Below, piece after piece: positions 29,689-39,668 of a stretch of DNA of 64,000 nucleotides. The stretch covers positions 62,001 through 126,000 of the forward strand of contig CAWFGW010000008.1 of assembly GCA_963815495.1 (NCBI GenBank), written 5' to 3'. The number at the start of each line of letters is the position of its first letter. Within the stretch, counting starts at the first letter, position 1. Made by a program: the position numbers and the translations under genes. The DNA comes from CAWFGW01 sp963815495 (lineage in GTDB: Bacteria; Bacteroidota; Bacteroidia; Cytophagales; JAAEPT01). The notes beneath the pieces are model-generated. The model did no database searches. It was given only the letters and a program-made list of their open reading frames with translations, and was not told the DNA's origin.

Positions 29689-32508
29689 ATGAAAAGAAGA
29701 TTATTACTCTTTAAAAATCGAGTCCACGTTGGACTAACTGGTTTTACCACTACCCTTGTTTTATTACTAGCAACAAGTGTAACGTTTGCACAGACTGAAA
29801 ATATATTTGAAATCGTTGAAAAAAGCACTTCTCACAATACGTTAGAAACAGCCATCAATGCTACTGGACTTAGTGCAGCATTGTCTGACTCCACTGCTAA
29901 CTTAACGCTGTTCGCTCCAACTGATGCTGCTTTCGAAGCGCTGCCTGATGGCGTATTGACTACTTTATTAGCTAACCCAGAAGGTGAGTTAAAAAACATA
30001 CTCCTTCACCATGTTTGGGGAAGCACTGAATTAAAAAGTAGTTTAAGAAACGAAACTAGAACAACTCTTTTAAACGAAAATGTACGCGTTAATGTAACAG
30101 TTGATCAAGGTATATATATTGATCAAGTTCAAATAACTGTTTTTGATATTATGGCAACAAACGGTGTTGTTCATGTTGTTGACGCAGTAATCCTTCCACC
30201 AGCGCTTACTGTTGTAGACATCGTTAACAATAGTGAGGATCATGAAACGTTGGAACAAGCTATTGCAGCTGCAGAGCTTACTGAAGTGTTGTCAGATTCT
30301 ACAAAAGAATTCACTTTGTTTGCTCCTACAGACGAAGCTTTTAATGCACTTCCTGATGGCATGTTAGCAGCATTATTAGGTGATCCTACTGGGGAATTAG
30401 CAGATGTTTTACTCCACCATACTTTAGCTGGTGAAACCTTATATGATAATTTTGTTAATGAAAGTAAGACTTCATTATTAGATGAAAAATTTAGAGTAAA
30501 TGTTACAGTAGATTTAGGTACGTATATCAATAACGCTAAAATTATAGTTAGAGATGTTTTTGCAAGAAACGGGGTGGTTCACGTTGTTGACGCAGTTATC
30601 CTGCCGCCAGCCCCTACAGTTGTAGACATCGTTAACAATAGTGAGGATCATGAAACGTTGGAACAAGCTATTGCAGCTGCAGAGCTTACTGAAGTGTTGT
30701 CAGATTCTACAAAAGAGTTCACTTTGTTTGCTCCTACAGACGAAGCTTTTGATGCATTACCAGATGGTATGTTAGCAGCATTATTAGGTGATCCTACGGG
30801 TGAATTAGCAGATGTTTTACTCCACCATACTTTAGCTGGTGAAACCTTATATGATAATTTTGTTAATGAAAGTAAGACTTCATTATTAGATGAAAAATTT
30901 AGAGTAAATGTTACAGTAGATTTAGGTACGTATATCAATAACGCTAAAATTATAGTTAGAGATGTTTTTGCAAGAAACGGGGTGGTTCACGTTGTTGACG
31001 CAGTTATCCTGCCGCCAGCCCCTACAGTTGTAGACATCGTTAACAATAGTGAGGATCATGAAACGTTGGAACAAGCTATTGCAGCTGCAGAGCTTACTGA
31101 AGTGTTGTCAGATTCTACAAAAGAGTTCACTTTGTTTGCTCCTACAGACGAAGCTTTTGATGCATTACCAGATGGTATGTTAGCAGCATTATTAGGTGAT
31201 CCTACGGGTGAATTAGCAGATGTTTTACTCCACCATACTTTAGCTGGTGAAATTTCATTTGATGATTTTGTTAATGAAAGTAGGACTTCACTATTGAATG
31301 AAAATTTTAGAGTAAATGTTACAGTAGATTTAGGTACGTATATCAATAACGCTAAAATTATAGTTAGAGATGTTTTTGCAAGAAACGGTGTGGTACACAT
31401 TGTCGATGCAGTTATCCTTCCACCAGCGCCTACAGTTGTAGATGTCGTTAACAATAGTGAAGACCATGAAACATTAGAACAAGCTATTGTAGCTGCAGAG
31501 CTTACTGAAACGTTGTCAGATTCTACAGAAGAGTTCACTTTGTTTGCTCCTACTGACGCAGCTTTTAATGCACTACCTGAGGGTATGTTAGCAGCATTAT
31601 TAAGTGACCCTACGGGTGAATTAGCAGATGTTTTACTCCATCATGCATTAGCTGGTGAAATTTCATTTGATGATTTTGTTAATGAAAGCAGAACTTCACT
31701 ACTAGGTGAAAATTTTAGAGTAAATGTTACAGAAGATTTAGGTACGTATATCAATCAATCTAAAATTATAGTTCGCGATGTATTTGCAAGAAACGGGGTG
31801 GTTCACGTTGTTGATGCAGTTATCCTTCCGCCACCGTCAACTGTTTTTGATGTAGTAATGAACAGTGATGAACACGAAACATTAGAAGCTGCTATTCGTG
31901 CAGCAGAATTAATGGATGATTTATCTGATCCAACAGGCACATTTACATTATTTGCTCCTACTGATGAAGCATTTGATGCACTTCCTGAAGGAATGCTTGA
32001 AACTCTTTTATTGACTCCTGAAGGCGATTTAGCTACAATCTTAATGTATCATGTATTAGATACAAAGGTTATGTCTAGTAGTCTTGTGAATGGTACAACT
32101 GCTATGACACTTACAACTGAAGATGTAACTATTACATTAAGAAACGATAGTGCATTTATTGATAATGCATATATAGAAATTGCAGATATTGAAACTAGAA
32201 ACGGAGTAGTACATGTTATAAACGCTGTCTTGCAACCACCTTCAATTGTAGGTACAGATAATGCAATAGAAAACACTCAATTTGCTATCTATCCAAATCC
32301 AGTTGTAAACGAAGCAAGCTTATCTTTAAAAGACGATGCATTAGTTGGAACAACTCTTCGCATACTTACAAGTAATGGTGTTGAAGTTTCCTCTCAAACA
32401 GTTACGGGTCAAACAACTCCAATAGCTACATCTAATTTGAAGAAAGGAACTTATTTTGTTGAAATTTCTAATGGTTCAACTAGAACAGCTGTTAAAATTG
32501 TGAAATAA
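29689..32508 (+). CDS. Secreted protein with six fasciclin (FAS1) domains and T9SS tail
   Basis: 939 residues. Signal peptide (about 1-35, ending TFAQT), six FAS1 domains of about 136 residues each (roughly 38-172, 174-309, 310-445, 446-581, 582-717, 718-853), each with the FTLFAPTDEAF and NGVVHVVDAVILPP blocks, then a type A T9SS tail (YPNPV to VKIVK). FAS1 proteins mediate adhesion to surfaces, matrix or other cells. Domains 2-4 are nearly identical even in DNA, pointing to recent tandem expansion. It is on the opposite strand from the hydrolases, lacks the regulon element and ends at a strong terminator, so it is a separate unit. The adhesive target is unknown. Confidence 0.92.
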   Translation: MKRRLLLFKNRVHVGLTGFTTTLVLLLATSVTFAQTENIFEIVEKSTSHNTLETAINATGLSAALSDSTANLTLFAPTDAAFEALPDGVLTTLLANPEGELKNILLHHVWGSTELKSSLRNETRTTLLNENVRVNVTVDQGIYIDQVQITVFDIMATNGVVHVVDAVILPPALTVVDIVNNSEDHETLEQAIAAAELTEVLSDSTKEFTLFAPTDEAFNALPDGMLAALLGDPTGELADVLLHHTLAGETLYDNFVNESKTSLLDEKFRVNVTVDLGTYINNAKIIVRDVFARNGVVHVVDAVILPPAPTVVDIVNNSEDHETLEQAIAAAELTEVLSDSTKEFTLFAPTDEAFDALPDGMLAALLGDPTGELADVLLHHTLAGETLYDNFVNESKTSLLDEKFRVNVTVDLGTYINNAKIIVRDVFARNGVVHVVDAVILPPAPTVVDIVNNSEDHETLEQAIAAAELTEVLSDSTKEFTLFAPTDEAFDALPDGMLAALLGDPTGELADVLLHHTLAGEISFDDFVNESRTSLLNENFRVNVTVDLGTYINNAKIIVRDVFARNGVVHIVDAVILPPAPTVVDVVNNSEDHETLEQAIVAAELTETLSDSTEEFTLFAPTDAAFNALPEGMLAALLSDPTGELADVLLHHALAGEISFDDFVNESRTSLLGENFRVNVTEDLGTYINQSKIIVRDVFARNGVVHVVDAVILPPPSTVFDVVMNSDEHETLEAAIRAAELMDDLSDPTGTFTLFAPTDEAFDALPEGMLETLLLTPEGDLATILMYHVLDTKVMSSSLVNGTTAMTLTTEDVTITLRNDSAFIDNAYIEIADIETRNGVVHVINAVLQPPSIVGTDNAIENTQFAIYPNPVVNEASLSLKDDALVGTTLRILTSNGVEVSSQTVTGQTTPIATSNLKKGTYFVEISNGSTRTAVKIVK
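30208..31839 (+). repeat. Tandem 408-bp repeats encoding FAS1 domains 2-5
   Basis: Four in-frame copies with a 408-base period (about 30208, 30616, 31024 and 31432). The first three share long identical stretches, for example the segment from AACAATAGTGAGGATCATG through the middle of each copy; the fourth is more diverged. Suited to recombination that changes domain number. Confidence 0.88.
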
Positions 32509-32531
32509 ATCTAGATTATAATTATGATTTG

Positions 32532-32565
32532 AAGAGGTTGTCTTGATGAAAGACAACCTCTTTTT
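32532..32565 (+). terminator. Intrinsic terminator after fasciclin gene
   Basis: Eleven-base-pair stem GAGGTTGTCTT/AAGACAACCTC (32534-32544 with 32550-32560), 5-base loop, then TTTTT. Confidence 0.9.
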
Positions 32566-32918
32566 ATTTCCAACCGCTCAAAGCCTATCGATAGATAACT
32601 CTGACTTTAGTAAGCATATCCTATACTTGTAAACTTACACCTCATTTTCTATTCTTAATTTATAAAATGCTGCACCCGAATAGGCATGACTAATGTCTTC
32701 TACCAATTGTCATTTTTTAGCTTGCTTGGTTTTAATGAATAATATATAAATAATCTTTTCTATAACTTCAAAATAGTTATCAGAAGATTCATAGCTGTTC
32801 AGGTTCTACTAGGAAGTGACACCGAACGAAGGATAAACTATCTCCCCATGAAGAAAAATAAATTACATCGATAGATTTAGTTTTAATAAATATTAGTTTT
32901 GCACAAATTAATTCTATT
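32566..32918. other. Intergenic stretch, no gene seen
   Basis: AT-rich sequence between the fasciclin terminator and the beta-barrel gene. I see no protein-like frame, structured RNA or regulon element; it presumably holds the promoter of the following pair. Confidence 0.45.
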
Positions 32919-33488
32919 TTGATAAGAATACTTATTATTATTTCCATGTTTGGTGCTTCAATCGATACCAACGCACAAATGCTATTTGGTTTAGAATCGT
33001 CATTTGGATTGGGTTTAAATAATAATTTGCATCTAAGCGGACAAGAAGTTAAAAATGATCTAACATATTCTATCAATTCTGGTGCAACATTTACGTTGCC
33101 ATTCTTCACAAATTATTCGGTTGAAACCGGTCTTTATATCAAATACTTATACTCAACAGGATCGATTAACCAAATACAATATCGAATTCAAAGTCTTAAG
33201 GCATATACCTCCTTTTATGTATCAAGGAAATTCTGCGAACAATACCTTTTAGGCATCGGGTTGGTTTTCGCGAACAATAAAGATCGAGTAAGTATTGATT
33301 TTGATAAACCGTATAATTTTAGGTGCGATTTTTCAACTAAGTTGCAATACCTTTTAAATAACAAATGGTGTATAAACTTTATATATAATAGAAATATAAC
33401 CAAGATTCCATCTATGTACCTCATTAGCTATCCGAAAAATGAATTTTTAATTGGTGCTACATACGTTTTGAATAAAAAGAGTTCGTGA
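32919..33488 (+). CDS. Probable small outer-membrane beta-barrel protein
   Basis: 189 residues from a TTG start; the first 20 residues form a signal peptide (ends TNAQ), and no later ATG keeps it. The mature part alternates polar and apolar residues with many aromatics (GLESSFGLGLNN, TNYSVETGLYIKYLY, KLQYLLNNKWCINFIYN) and ends with a short strand, as in small outer-membrane barrels. No family is recognised. Its stop codon overlaps the GTG start of the CotH lipoprotein by four bases, so the two are almost certainly an operon and may act together at the outer membrane. Confidence 0.62.
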   Translation: MIRILIIISMFGASIDTNAQMLFGLESSFGLGLNNNLHLSGQEVKNDLTYSINSGATFTLPFFTNYSVETGLYIKYLYSTGSINQIQYRIQSLKAYTSFYVSRKFCEQYLLGIGLVFANNKDRVSIDFDKPYNFRCDFSTKLQYLLNNKWCINFIYNRNITKIPSMYLISYPKNEFLIGATYVLNKKSS

Positions 33489-34684
33489 AAAAACTAGTTT
33501 CTATATCAGTTTTATTTCTACTTCTTGGTTGTACCGAATACGATGAGGTATTATTAGAGACACAGCCTAATGTGTCAGATTTACGATTTGATAACCTCAA
33601 TACAGATTTGCCAGTTATTAACATCACCGTTGATCAAGAAGAATTTGATCACATATATGCTAATTATCAACATGAGATAGAAATAGATGCAGTGTTCAGT
33701 CTATATAGAAAAGGAATTCCAAAAGTGTTAAATAAGGACATCGAACTTGAAATTAAAGGTGGGTATTCTTCTAAATTTTCTTTAAAGACCTTAGGAATTA
33801 AATTTGATACGCGAATTAACAATCTGGACAGGAAGCTTATTAATCCTAAGGAAGTATTGCCAGGTCACAATATAGATTATCTGTATGCCATTAGATTACG
33901 TAACTCTGGCAATGATTTAACAACTACAATGATAAAGGATATATCCTACACAGAACTTGCTATACAGGCTGGACTTGATTTGGATCTTATGTATTCCGAA
34001 CAATCCGTTGTATTTATAAATAATACATTTTATGGATTGATGAACATCAGAACAGAAGGGAATACAAATGGTATGGCTCAACTATATAATACTTCAAAAA
34101 AACGCATTACGCTTGGGAAAAATTTCCGATTCAAAGACGGAAATCAGGCGAAATTTGAAGCGCTTATCTCAGCTATAGAAAACAATAATACATTATACCT
34201 AAAAGATAATATAGACCTCAGTAACCTAATTGATTATACTATTTTTCAATGTGCAATTAATAACAGCGATTGGCCCAACAATAATACAAGATTGTATGCC
34301 ATTGATGATAATAAGTTTCGATTTGTTTTATATGATCTAGACTGGGCTAATGGTACCTTCAGCGGTACTCCATTTTTACAGAATGCAACAGCCGAAATAG
34401 AAAATAGTGGTTTGTTTGTTAAAATGTTCAATTGTTTATACAAAGACAATGATTTCAAAAAAACATTCGATAATCGAGCAAACGAAATCATCAAATCCAA
34501 TTTGCTTAGCACCTCTAAATTTGGGAATATAGTCCATGAATTTTCTGAAGGATTTGCTAAAGAAATGCCATTGCACATACAAAAAGAACACATTGGTACA
34601 ATCATTAAATGGTACATTGACGTAGATGGACTAATAGTCTCGTTTGATGAAAGAAGGAAAGCTTTAAATAAAGAATTTAATTAA
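33485..34684 (+). CDS. CotH-family lipoprotein
   Basis: 399 residues from a GTG start overlapping the upstream stop. The N-terminus is a lipoprotein signal (LFLLLGC, lipid-bearing Cys16), then a short linker and a CotH domain (about 35-385): LPVINITVDQEEFDHI, KGGYSSKFSLKTLGIKF, RLRNSGND, and FRFVLYDLDWANGTF, which parallels the catalytic-site block of CotH kinases. It has no T9SS tail, so it should be held in the outer membrane or periplasm by lipid. It shares the family with the large CotH protein at 567-4625. The phosphoacceptor is unknown; the adjacent barrel protein is a candidate partner. Confidence 0.8.
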   Translation: MKKLVSISVLFLLLGCTEYDEVLLETQPNVSDLRFDNLNTDLPVINITVDQEEFDHIYANYQHEIEIDAVFSLYRKGIPKVLNKDIELEIKGGYSSKFSLKTLGIKFDTRINNLDRKLINPKEVLPGHNIDYLYAIRLRNSGNDLTTTMIKDISYTELAIQAGLDLDLMYSEQSVVFINNTFYGLMNIRTEGNTNGMAQLYNTSKKRITLGKNFRFKDGNQAKFEALISAIENNNTLYLKDNIDLSNLIDYTIFQCAINNSDWPNNNTRLYAIDDNKFRFVLYDLDWANGTFSGTPFLQNATAEIENSGLFVKMFNCLYKDNDFKKTFDNRANEIIKSNLLSTSKFGNIVHEFSEGFAKEMPLHIQKEHIGTIIKWYIDVDGLIVSFDERRKALNKEFN

Positions 34685-35142
34685 TTTTTTTCTTGCGTTG
34701 AACTATTCTTGGAAAGAGTCGAAAGAATAAACTAGTATCCACCTTATAATTATAGCCGCCTCCTTCACTCTTTTCTATACATATTCATTCACCAAAAGCT
34801 AACACACCTGAAAACTATGGGGACAAATGCCCACAGAGTCTTCGCTATATTAGTTGGTTATACATTCCGATTTTACCCATTCCCACCCTCACAAAAAAAC
34901 TTTACCGATGCAGGGAAAAAGTAATGCCGACCTAACGCTTTTCTCTACCTTGAGAAAAGATAAGATGATAAAACCACTTAGACTATCGGATTCTTCGTTT
35001 ATCTCAACACAAACTCCACGTGAGAACAATTTCCCTGCCTTCAAAAGAACTTTATTCCTTTCATTACATATTAGGATCAGGATGACTCCTTTTTTCTAGA
35101 CCAGTGGTCAACTACCCTCGTATCAGAAAAAGAAGGATAATG
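34685..35142. other. Convergent intergenic region, no gene seen
   Basis: Lies between the ends of the plus-strand CotH gene and the minus-strand GH43 gene. An 81-codon plus-strand frame (34854-35099) has no protein-like features. No clear terminator was found, though it must end transcription from both sides. Confidence 0.45.
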
Positions 35143-37731
35143 TTATTCTTTTACTATTTTAAAGTGTTTTTTAATTCCTCTATTGTTTACTTCTAAAATA
35201 TATACACCTTGTTCCAAATTAGAGCCAAATGAAGCATTATCATACCTAGTATCAGATAAAATCAAGTGTCCATTTAAATCAAAAATTTTATATCCCTCAA
35301 TTGAATTCGGTGTGATATTAAACTTATTCTTTGAAGGATTAGGGAAAATTTCGATGTTGTTTGCAGAAAAACTCGATGTTGCAGTAACTAAATCACTAAA
35401 CGTTAAATAGTTGAGGTTAGTATAATCGGTATCAAACACGATTTTCATGATGTGTTCTCCTGCAGTAAGGCTTATATCATTTAATGTAATGGTTTCCCAT
35501 ACTTGCCAGCCACCTGTATTCGGTACTTCAATTGGGCCGGTAATATCTACCTCATCCATTTCAATGTGGAATAACCCACCATTACCGTTTTTTGCCAAAC
35601 GAAGCGATAACTCATAGTTGCTGGTGTTCGCTACATTTACTGTATATTCTACCCATTCATTGGTTAAGGTATAGCCTAAATTGAATCCTCCTTTTGTATC
35701 CGTACACATTTCAATATCAACTGCATCATTTCTGAAGGTACCATTTGCTTCGTTACCATTCGAATTTGCTTCATGATACGCTACTCCTTCTCCACCTAAA
35801 TCATATTCCTCTGCTTCAATTCGACCAGGGATGATGTGAGCCATACCATTGAAGGGTTCTTGTTTTAATTCTTTGACCAGCATAAAAGTCACATAGTTAA
35901 GGTTAATATAATCAGCAGCTCCGATAGCTACACGCATTACTTGTTCACCTGGTTTCAGGTTGATATTATTCACTTTTACCGTTTGCCATGTCTGCCAACC
36001 ACCTGTATTTGGTATAGCAACCTCTGTTGCGATGTTAACACCATCCATTGCGACAGTTAGGGTACGTGCATCACCATTACAAGCCACTCTCAAATTCATT
36101 TCATAAGTACCTGGTTTCGCTACAATCACGGAATATTCCAACCATTCACCTGAGGTGGCAAATCCTATGTTATATCCTGTTCCACTATCTGTACAATTTT
36201 CAAGATCTACAGCCTCATCCATTCTAAAAGCAGCTCCTCCTGTGTTCTCAGGACTATCGTCAAGGTAAGCAAAACCATTACCACCAACATCATAATGTTC
36301 AAATTGGATGGTTCCCGGTATGGGATGAACAGTACCTTCATACGGACCTTGTGGTACATTTACTTGTATGGTAATGGTTGCTTCAGCCGTTTTACCTGTA
36401 TTATCGGTGGCTACAGCCTTTAATTGATGTGTCCCAACTGCTGCTGTTGTCCAGCTATAGGTATAAGGCGAAGTATCATCCGTGGAAAGTAGCGTAGTTC
36501 CATCGTAAAATTTGACGCTAGCAATGGTACCTTCCATAATCGCTGCATTGGCAGAAAGTGGAATAGTTTCCCCTTGAATGTAAGTAGAATTATTGGCTGG
36601 AGTTAACAAGGTAATTGTTGGAACCAGAGCTGGAGGACAGGGAGAAGCGACTGTGATTCCAGCAGTTGTTTGTGTGATTGGTTTAATAGTGCCATCAGAG
36701 TTATAGCATAAATATTCCACACATACACTTCTCCTACCCGTTGCAGGGCCTTGTCCGTTAAGCGTAAGTGTTGCATTGTGGTAAAACAAATAGGACTGGC
36801 CTTTATATTCTACAATACCTGGATGAATGGTATAGCTATTTCTTGCAGCACCCGTTAAAATACCCCGATAAGTCCACGGTCCATTGATGTTGTTTGCAGT
36901 GGAATAACAGATTTGTTCTGAACCTACTGGTGCTACAAAAGCAGGATAAGTAAGGTAATACAAATCCTTTCTTTTGCTTAACCAGGGACCTTCGGCATAA
37001 TTTGGAGGCGTTATTTGGGATATCGACCCATCAATTTCAGTCATGTTTGCTTTTAATTTTACCAAGTAACAAATTGGGTTTCCCCAAGACATATACGCTT
37101 GACCATCATCATCAATGAAAACTGTTGGATCAATATCATCCCATACTTTACCGTTGTTGGTCATGTTATCTCTAATTAAAGGTGTTCCTCGAGCATCAAT
37201 AAATGGTCCCGTTGGGCTATCTGATACCGCTACCCCAACATTTCGACCGCCATAAGGGTTGTTACCAGTTACCGTCACGTAGAGATAAAATTTCCCGTTT
37301 CGTTCTACTACTTGAGCAGCCCAAGCATCCCGTGCACCCCAAGAAAAATCAGTAGGCGTCATAATCACACCATGACTTGTCCAGTTTTTCATATCAGTTG
37401 TCGAATAACACCGCCAGCCAGTCATGGTGAATAACTCACCATCCTTAGCTTCATCTTGGCCTACATATACATAAAGTCTTCCGTTGTGAACCATTGGTGA
37501 TGGGTCTGCAGTAAAAGCATCTCTAAAAATAGGGTTTTGTGCTGATGTAAATGTAGTTGTTTGGCCAATTGAATTCCCGAAAAACAAAATTGTTATCAAC
37601 GTAATTAATACGGTCAGAAATGGAGAAAAAGAGTTAGAACTTATAAATAAACTTCCTCTATAGTGAGTTTTATTGAGTTTATTAAAACCGACCACCTTTT
37701 CTCTTTTTAGATTTAATTTATTGTTTCTCAT
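35143..37731 (-). CDS. GH43 arabinofuranosidase/xylosidase-like enzyme with Big_7, two CBM6 and T9SS tail
   Basis: About 862 residues. GH43 propeller (about 57-365): base Asp in AFTADPSPMVHNG, central Asp in DDIDPTVFIDDDGQAYMSWG, acid Glu in NYAEGPWLSKRKD. It is followed by Big_7 (about 370-455), CBM6 type a (460-605), CBM6 type b (620-775) and a T9SS tail ending FKIVKE. Role: removal of arabinose or xylose from xylan. The frame is open up to an ATG at 37758, but the promoter element at 37778-37807 would then leave only about a dozen leader bases; ATG at 37731 (MRNNKLN) gives a normal leader. Both leave an unusually long N-terminal region before the hydrophobic export segment (residues 38-55). 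Confidence 0.87.
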   Translation of the reverse strand: MRNNKLNLKREKVVGFNKLNKTHYRGSLFISSNSFSPFLTVLITLITILFFGNSIGQTTTFTSAQNPIFRDAFTADPSPMVHNGRLYVYVGQDEAKDGELFTMTGWRCYSTTDMKNWTSHGVIMTPTDFSWGARDAWAAQVVERNGKFYLYVTVTGNNPYGGRNVGVAVSDSPTGPFIDARGTPLIRDNMTNNGKVWDDIDPTVFIDDDGQAYMSWGNPICYLVKLKANMTEIDGSISQITPPNYAEGPWLSKRKDLYYLTYPAFVAPVGSEQICYSTANNINGPWTYRGILTGAARNSYTIHPGIVEYKGQSYLFYHNATLTLNGQGPATGRRSVCVEYLCYNSDGTIKPITQTTAGITVASPCPPALVPTITLLTPANNSTYIQGETIPLSANAAIMEGTIASVKFYDGTTLLSTDDTSPYTYSWTTAAVGTHQLKAVATDNTGKTAEATITIQVNVPQGPYEGTVHPIPGTIQFEHYDVGGNGFAYLDDSPENTGGAAFRMDEAVDLENCTDSGTGYNIGFATSGEWLEYSVIVAKPGTYEMNLRVACNGDARTLTVAMDGVNIATEVAIPNTGGWQTWQTVKVNNINLKPGEQVMRVAIGAADYINLNYVTFMLVKELKQEPFNGMAHIIPGRIEAEEYDLGGEGVAYHEANSNGNEANGTFRNDAVDIEMCTDTKGGFNLGYTLTNEWVEYTVNVANTSNYELSLRLAKNGNGGLFHIEMDEVDITGPIEVPNTGGWQVWETITLNDISLTAGEHIMKIVFDTDYTNLNYLTFSDLVTATSSFSANNIEIFPNPSKNKFNITPNSIEGYKIFDLNGHLILSDTRYDNASFGSNLEQGVYILEVNNRGIKKHFKIVKE

Positions 37732-37777
37732 AGACTGGATAGTTTTCGTTTCCCACACGTTGGCAGAAAAATCATTA

Positions 37778-37807
37778 GGCTACGTCATTCTATGGAATTG
37801 GTCATCA
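37778..37807 (-). promoter_or_regulatory. ECF-type promoter element upstream of GH43
   Basis: Minus-strand TGATGAC (37807-37801), 17 bases, GTAGCC (37783-37778) then TAA. It decides the start of the GH43 gene (37731 preferred over 37758). Confidence 0.75.
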
Positions 37808-37865
37808 GTGGTTTGAGAAATGTGAGTATTTGTCACTGTACAAGAAAAAAAGTAAATGTTATAAA

Positions 37866-37903
37866 TAAAATAAGTCAAGCAATTCCATTAATCACTTGAC
37901 TTA
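37866..37903 (-). terminator. Intrinsic terminator after esterase gene
   Basis: Stem TAAGTCAAG/CTTGACTTA (37871-37879 with 37895-37903), extended inward by two G-T pairs and three A-T pairs, then TTTTATTT on the minus strand. Confidence 0.8.
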
Positions 37904-37930
37904 CACATTTTAACCTAAAAATTTTCGATA

Positions 37931-39553
37931 CTACTGTTTGCTAATCTTTTGAACGGATATGCCTTGGACCGTTTCAATACTCAATATATATACTCCAGCA
38001 TTTAAATACATACCTGCTCGAATACTTTCTGAGCCATTTCCTTTTTCTACTTCAAAACCACTTAAGTCGGTTACTCGGTAGTTAAATTTACTGATGGCAT
38101 TATTAATTTTAAATCCTTCACTATTAAATGGGTTGGGATAAACTTCTAGTCCATTATTCATAGATGAAGCTGTTGAAGTCACTAAATCACTAAATTCGAC
38201 ATAGTTAAGGTTGGTGTAATCAGTATCGAATACAATTTTCATGATGTGTTCTCCTTCGGCTAAACTTATATCTTCCAATATTACACTTTCCCATACTTGC
38301 CAGCCACCTGTATTCGGTACTTCAATTGGGCCAGTAATATCTACCTCATCCATTTCAATGTGAAATAAACCACCATCACCGTTTTTTGCTAAACGAAACA
38401 ATAACTTATAGTTGCTGGTGTTCGCTACATTTACTGTATATTCTACCCATTCATTGGTTAAGGTGTAGCCTAAATTGAATCCTCCTTCCGTATCCGTACA
38501 CACTTCAATATCAACTGCATCATTTCTGAAGGTACCATTTCCTTCGTTACCATTCGAATTTGCTTCATGATACGCTACTCCTTCTCCACCTAAATCATAT
38601 TCCTCTGCTTCAATTTTGCCAGGAATAGTATGAGGAATGCTATTAAAGGGAGACTGTACTTTTGGTTGTACTGGTCTAAGTAACCCTGTCAAAAACTCCG
38701 TCATTTTTTGAAGATTACCTTGTACATTATTCACCCCAGGTCCATGTTGACCATTCGGGATTAATACTAATTCACTATTTACATTTTCATCTTGAAGTTT
38801 ATCATATAAAAACTGACTTTGACAAGATGGCACGACATTGTCCTGCTGCCCATGAAAAATCAAAAAAGGTGGATCAGTAGGGTCAACATAGGTAATTGAA
38901 CTTAATAAAATTGCTTTATCCTGATTTTGAGCTATATTCCCTCCAAGTATATCAGCTTCTGGAGAATTTCCAGACTTATATGTTGTACACCCTTCCATTC
39001 GCAAAAAATCAATTGGCCCAAACCAATCAACGACTGCATCTACACTACTGCTAAAGGTGGTATACATTCCTAAATCACCTTCCAAATCCATCGTTACAGC
39101 ACCACTCGTATAAGAATTGGTGTTATTTGTAGAGCCAGCAAAAGTTGCCAAGTGGCCTCCTGATGAACTTCCACTTATAGCTATGAAAGAAGTATCAAAC
39201 TTATATTGGCTACTGGTACCTCGCACAAACCGAATAACTGATTTAATATCATGAATTTGTGCTGGAAATTTGGCATCAGAACTCGATCGATGGTTGGGGG
39301 TAACGACCGCAAACCCAGCGTCTAATAATGCAGCACCAACTGTATTCATATCAGCACCTTTTGAATTGTTGCTATACCAAGCACTACCGTAGATGTATAT
39401 GACTACAGGATATTTTTCTTTTGCCTCAGAGGGTAAATAAATGTCTAAGTTATGGTAACCTTGGCCATCACCAACATAGTTAATATTACTATAATCTTGA
39501 GCATTGCTCATCAAATATCCAGACAGGAATAAATACAAAAAGAATTTTTTCAT
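37931..39553 (-). CDS. Alpha/beta-hydrolase carbohydrate esterase (BD-FAE-like) with CBM6 and T9SS tail
   Basis: 540 residues. Signal peptide (1-18, ending SNAQ). Hydrolase domain (about 20-290): oxyanion region YIYGSAWY, nucleophile Ser130 in GSSSGGH, Asp in FHGQQDNVVP and His in NGQHGPG. The fold and motif spacing resemble BD-FAE/acetyl-esterase proteins that deacetylate or deferuloylate xylan. One CBM6 type b (about 300-455) and a T9SS tail ending QKISKQ follow; the Ig domain and CBM6 type a found in most neighbours are missing. Only a degenerate promoter element lies upstream (39587-39614). The ester specificity is undetermined. Confidence 0.84.
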   Translation of the reverse strand: MKKFFLYLFLSGYLMSNAQDYSNINYVGDGQGYHNLDIYLPSEAKEKYPVVIYIYGSAWYSNNSKGADMNTVGAALLDAGFAVVTPNHRSSSDAKFPAQIHDIKSVIRFVRGTSSQYKFDTSFIAISGSSSGGHLATFAGSTNNTNSYTSGAVTMDLEGDLGMYTTFSSSVDAVVDWFGPIDFLRMEGCTTYKSGNSPEADILGGNIAQNQDKAILLSSITYVDPTDPPFLIFHGQQDNVVPSCQSQFLYDKLQDENVNSELVLIPNGQHGPGVNNVQGNLQKMTEFLTGLLRPVQPKVQSPFNSIPHTIPGKIEAEEYDLGGEGVAYHEANSNGNEGNGTFRNDAVDIEVCTDTEGGFNLGYTLTNEWVEYTVNVANTSNYKLLFRLAKNGDGGLFHIEMDEVDITGPIEVPNTGGWQVWESVILEDISLAEGEHIMKIVFDTDYTNLNYVEFSDLVTSTASSMNNGLEVYPNPFNSEGFKINNAISKFNYRVTDLSGFEVEKGNGSESIRAGMYLNAGVYILSIETVQGISVQKISKQ

Positions 39554-39586
39554 AACATCATGATATTTTTATTCTACCTATTGAAA

Positions 39587-39614
39587 CTACGTTGTAAGTG
39601 ATGATAAGTAAACA
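39587..39614 (-). promoter_or_regulatory. Degenerate ECF-type element upstream of esterase
   Basis: Minus-strand TGTTTAC (39614-39608), 17 bases, GTAG (39590-39587) then TTT. The spacing is exact, but three of seven upstream bases and the CC differ from consensus. Tentative. Confidence 0.3.
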
Positions 39615-39668
39615 CAAAAAATTAAACTTCCAGATCAATAGTTTTGTAAGTGTATTTTTAACACTAAA

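Noticed and set aside
30240..31538. Repeated antisense frames opposite the fasciclin gene
   Set aside because: They recur every 408 bases because the FAS1 repeats do; shadows of the real gene.
34854..35099. 81-codon plus-strand frame
   Set aside because: Low-quality composition, no homology recognised, in a convergent gap.
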